Assembly: GCA_902489855.1 (NCBI GenBank)
Contig: CABUBS010000099.1
Location: forward strand, 1 to 7,775
Direction: 5' to 3'
DNA length: 7,775 nt
DNA from: an uncultured Collinsella sp.
GTDB lineage: Bacteria > Actinomycetota > Coriobacteriia > Coriobacteriales > Coriobacteriaceae
Below, piece after piece: positions 4,732-7,775 of this stretch (position 1 is the stretch's first letter; each line of letters starts with the position of its first letter). The notes under the pieces were generated by a model. It saw only the letters and a program-made list of their open reading frames with translations, did not search any database and had not been told where the DNA came from. The position numbers were made by a program, and so were the translations under genes.

Positions 4732-7497
4732 ATGGACCAGGACCGCCAAAACAGCCAAAACCACGATACGGAGCACGCGGGTCGCGACCGGGAGTTCGCG
4801 ACCTACCGCACGGCCCAAAGCTCAAACGATATGGTGCCGACGGTGTTTCGCCGTGGCATCTACCGCACAATCCGCGGCAGCCTCAAACGCTTCTTGTCTA
4901 TCGTGGTCATCACCGCGCTCGGCGTGAGCGTGATGTGCGGCCTCAAGGCGGGCTGCGAGGACCTACGCGATTCGGTCGACGCCTATTTTGACCAGCAGAA
5001 TGTCTATGACATTAACGTGCAGTCGACCTATGGCCTTACGCGCGACGATCTTGCGGCTATCCAAGAGGTCGACGGCGTCGAGACGGCCGAGGGTATCTAC
5101 GCCGAGACCGCCTACACCGCCGTGGGCACAACGCGCGAGCGCGTGGTCGTGCAGAGTCTTTCCAAGGAGAATATCGATCAACCGGTGCTGGTGAGCGGCG
5201 ATTTGCCCGAGAGCGCCGGTGAGGTCGCGGTGACTTCGAAGTTCCTGAAGGCTTCGGGCAAAAAGCTCGGCGATACGGTGAGCTTTGCCGCCAACGATGC
5301 GAGCTCGTCGAACCAAAGTGCCAAGGACCAGTTTGCCGCGGGCGATTACACCATTACGGCCGAGGTCCTCGATCCCACCGACGTGAGCTCCGACTCGACA
5401 GTCAACGCCTTTCGCGCTGCTTCGGCTGCGGACTATAAGTTCTATGTGAACGAGGACGCCGCGACATCTTCTTCCTACTCCTCGGTCCACGTGATCGTCG
5501 AGGGAGCCAAGAGCCTCAACTCCTATTCGGATGCCTACACGACAAAGATCAACGAGGTCAAGGTCAATATCGAGAAGATCCGCAGGGAGCGTGAGAAGGC
5601 ACGTGCTCAGGAGTTGACGGTTGACACGCCGGCAAGCTTGGATGCGGCCGAGCGCCAGGCGAATATGCTCTTTGGGATTGAACAGGGCAACATCGACCGT
5701 ATGGCCGGGGACAGCGACGAACGTGCACAGGCGCAAGCTGACCTGGACCAGCGCCGCGCCGCCGCTGACCAGCATTTTGCCGATGCCCGCGCCGAGCTTT
5801 CCGATCTGGGCGAATGCACTTGGTACATCCAGGACCGCGGTAACATCGCAAGCTACTCGAGCGTCGAGAGCGACAGTTCTTCAATCGAGGCCATCGCCAC
5901 CGTGTTCCCGTTTATCTTCTTTATCGTCGCCGTGCTCATCAGCCTTACCACCGCCACGCGTATGGTCGAGGAAGAGCGCACGCTCATTGGCCTGTACAAG
6001 GCGCTCGGTTATTCGCGCGGGCGCATCCTGTCCAAATATGTGGACTACTCGCTGTGGGCGTGTCTGATCGGTGGCGTGCTCGGCAACATCATCGGATTTG
6101 TGGGCCTGCCGCTGTTCTTGTTTACGGTGTTCGACGACATGTACTCGCTGCCTCAGATGCTGCTTTCGTACGACATCGTGTCCTCAATCGTCTCGGTGGC
6201 GCTGTTTGCCGTGGGCGTGGTGGGCGCCACGATTATCGCCTGTCGTCACGAGATGGCCGAGACCCCAGCCTCGCTCATGCGTCCCAAGGCCCCGCGCGCC
6301 GGCTCGCGTATCTTGCTTGAGCGTATCGGCTTTATCTGGCACCGCATGGGCTTTTTGAACAAGGTGGCAGCGCGTAACCTGTTCCGTTACAAAAAGCGTG
6401 CTTTTATGACCATCTTCGGCATTGCGGGCTGCACGGCGCTCGTGATCTGCGGCATGGGCATTCGCGATACATCGGTGGCGCTTTCGCCCAAGCAGTACGG
6501 ACACGTTACGCGCTATGATCTGCTAGCGGTTGCCAACCCCGATGACTTTACGCAGACGTGCGCGGCGCTGGACGAGCGCAGCGCGGCCAAGGACTCCAAC
6601 GTGAACGTGACCTCGACGCTGCCGATCATGACCGACAACGTCACCTTTACGTATGGCGGCAAGAGCGAGACCGTGCAGCTGGTCGTGGTGCCCGATGACC
6701 GTACGAGTGACTTGGACGACTACGTGTGCCTGGAGGACGAGTCCAAAGAGCCGCTTGCTTTGCGCGACGGGGATGTGTATCTGAGCAAGAGCTCGCAATT
6801 GGTGTTGGGAATCCAGCCAGGCGATACGGCGCAGGTCCAGGATTCGTCGCTCAATGTCGCCGATGTCGAGGTGAGTGATATTTCGCTCAACTACCTGGGC
6901 AACACGCTCTATATGACGCAGAGCACCTATGAGCGCGCGTTTGGCCAAAGCGTCCGTCTCAATGGCATCTTTGTGCTGCTCAAGGGTTCGTCTGCCGATC
7001 AGATTGCGTTTAGCAAGAAGATTAAGAGCGACGGTTGGCTCACCATCTCGAGCACGGCCGAACATTGGCAGAACTACGAGGCGAACTTTACGATTATCAA
7101 CTCTGTCGTGGTGCTCGTGACCTTTATGGCAGCGTGCCTATCGTTTGTGGTGGTGTTTACGCTGTCCAACACGAATATCTCCGAGCGCGAGCGCGAGCTG
7201 GCGACCATTAAGGTGCTGGGCTTCCGTCGCGGCGAGGTGCACCACTACGTCAACAAGGAGACGTTAATCCTCACGGCGATCGGCGCTGCGCTGGGCGTGC
7301 CGCTGGGTGGCCTGCTTGCCGAGAGCTTTACGTACATCCTGCAGATGCCGTCGCTGTACTTTGACGTCGAGGTCGAGCCGCTAAGCTACGTACTCGCCGT
7401 GGTGCTTTCCTTTGCCTTTACGTTTATCGTCAACCTCGCTACCAATCGTACCCTCAACAAGATCGACATGGTCGGCGCCCTCAAGAGCGCCGAGTAG
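4732..7497 (+). CDS. ABC transporter permease with two FtsX-like domains
   Basis: This 921-residue membrane protein partners the preceding ATPase. A charged N-terminal tail of about 50 residues precedes the first membrane helix (about 54-72). An extracytoplasmic region follows, with a helical, coiled-coil-prone part at about 273-358 rich in Glu, Arg, Ala and Gln. The first FtsX domain (about 388-515) has three helices and the loop ATRMVEEERTLIGLYKALGYS. A further helix at about 557-577 begins the second half, after the conserved RNLFRYKKRAFMT motif. A second extracytoplasmic domain leads to the final FtsX domain (about 787-905, three helices) with ERERELATIKVLGF. The total is about eight helices. 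This architecture fits type VII (MacB-superfamily) mechanotransmitting exporters, with the substrate unknown. ATG 4732 is preferred. GTG 4720, overlapping the ATPase stop, and ATG 4831, nearer the first helix, are alternatives without better ribosome sites. The gene is intact. Confidence 0.93.
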   Translation: MDQDRQNSQNHDTEHAGRDREFATYRTAQSSNDMVPTVFRRGIYRTIRGSLKRFLSIVVITALGVSVMCGLKAGCEDLRDSVDAYFDQQNVYDINVQSTYGLTRDDLAAIQEVDGVETAEGIYAETAYTAVGTTRERVVVQSLSKENIDQPVLVSGDLPESAGEVAVTSKFLKASGKKLGDTVSFAANDASSSNQSAKDQFAAGDYTITAEVLDPTDVSSDSTVNAFRAASAADYKFYVNEDAATSSSYSSVHVIVEGAKSLNSYSDAYTTKINEVKVNIEKIRREREKARAQELTVDTPASLDAAERQANMLFGIEQGNIDRMAGDSDERAQAQADLDQRRAAADQHFADARAELSDLGECTWYIQDRGNIASYSSVESDSSSIEAIATVFPFIFFIVAVLISLTTATRMVEEERTLIGLYKALGYSRGRILSKYVDYSLWACLIGGVLGNIIGFVGLPLFLFTVFDDMYSLPQMLLSYDIVSSIVSVALFAVGVVGATIIACRHEMAETPASLMRPKAPRAGSRILLERIGFIWHRMGFLNKVAARNLFRYKKRAFMTIFGIAGCTALVICGMGIRDTSVALSPKQYGHVTRYDLLAVANPDDFTQTCAALDERSAAKDSNVNVTSTLPIMTDNVTFTYGGKSETVQLVVVPDDRTSDLDDYVCLEDESKEPLALRDGDVYLSKSSQLVLGIQPGDTAQVQDSSLNVADVEVSDISLNYLGNTLYMTQSTYERAFGQSVRLNGIFVLLKGSSADQIAFSKKIKSDGWLTISSTAEHWQNYEANFTIINSVVVLVTFMAACLSFVVVFTLSNTNISERERELATIKVLGFRRGEVHHYVNKETLILTAIGAALGVPLGGLLAESFTYILQMPSLYFDVEVEPLSYVLAVVLSFAFTFIVNLATNRTLNKIDMVGALKSAE

Positions 7498-7775
7498 CCT
7501 GTTCCGGGATTCAAGTTCTAGCGAGGCGTTGACGCATCCACAACCGCCTATTTGCATAAACTGCTACTTCGAATGTATATTTCGGCGGGGCGGTTGCTTT
7601 TTGCCCACGGGTACCCCCGGGGGCGGCGTGCAAATTCCGGAGTATTCAGCATCCCGGAGCCCGCAGGCGCGGGAATGGGAGTGCAAAACCGCGTCGAAAG
7701 CCTTGATTATGAGTCCCCGTCGCCTCAAAAGCTGGTCTTTTTTACAGAATGCGGCCCATAGCGCCTGCCTTTCGC
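7498..7775. other. Intergenic region after the ABC operon, GC-rich hairpins, no convincing gene
   Basis: The region contains the palindromes GGGTACCC (7609-7616) and CCCCCGGGGG (7614-7623) and a CCCGC-AGGC-GCGGG hairpin (7660-7673). GTGCAAA occurs twice (7629-7635 and 7681-7687), and a T6 run sits at 7738-7743. TTGCAT (7552-7557) and TATATT (7576-7581) with an 18-bp spacer form a weak promoter-like pair on the plus strand. A 69-codon frame from TTG 7552 has no ribosome site and an unnatural composition. No canonical terminator directly follows the permease stop. It could be a dispersed intergenic repeat or a small RNA leader, but neither is proven. Confidence 0.4.

Noticed and set aside
4963..5775. 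Minus-strand 270-codon frame opposite the permease
   Set aside because: It is the shadow of the permease gene, with a Leu/Arg/Val-rich translation and no motif. The plus-strand frame has clear FtsX homology.
7552..7761. 69-codon frame after the permease starting at TTG
   Set aside because: No ribosome site, it runs through GC palindromes, and it shows no recognisable domain. It is described as an intergenic region instead.

Overview
The window looks like chromosomal DNA of a high-GC Gram-positive gut actinobacterium of the class Coriobacteriia, most likely Collinsella or a close relative. This rests on GC-rich coding sequence, Gram-positive-style ribosome binding sites, the style of the FtsX-type permease and GyrI-like proteins, and intergenic palindromes of a kind I associate with Collinsella. 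The assignment is from recall and inference; no search was run.

Layout. The left end (1-47) holds the last 14 codons of an upstream gene. It is followed by two hairpins: an AT-rich palindrome, then a GC-rich likely terminator. Next is asd (221-1246, +), aspartate-semialdehyde dehydrogenase, which feeds lysine/diaminopimelate, threonine and methionine synthesis. A 350-bp gap holds a 130-bp nested inverted repeat and leads to ogt (1597-2175, +), a methylated-DNA repair methyltransferase. Downstream is a 62-bp-period array of palindromic repeats (2215-2360).

The middle (2382-2943, minus strand) is a gene graveyard. The last ~65-70 codons of a ClC-type chloride channel are joined directly to a 3'-truncated, frameshifted Abi_2 (AbiD/AbiF-like abortive infection) gene. 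Upstream on the same strand is an intact GyrI-like protein gene (3115-3753). A perfect CGAAC-N4-GTTCG palindrome, the Gram-positive/actinobacterial LexA (SOS) operator pattern, lies about 57 bp before its start. If functional, it would put this gene under DNA-damage control, paralleling the SOS-induced sbmC/gyrI of E. coli; ogt lies about 1 kb away.

The right half (4025-7497, +) is a two-gene ABC exporter operon: a MacB/LolD-type ATPase followed 5 bp later by a 921-residue permease with two FtsX domains and a short coiled coil. The last 278 bp hold no convincing gene, only GC-rich hairpins and a weak promoter-like signal.

No complete new defence or mobile system is visible. The points most worth checking are the putative SOS operator at the GyrI-like gene, the Abi/ClC junction, and the three classes of intergenic palindrome.
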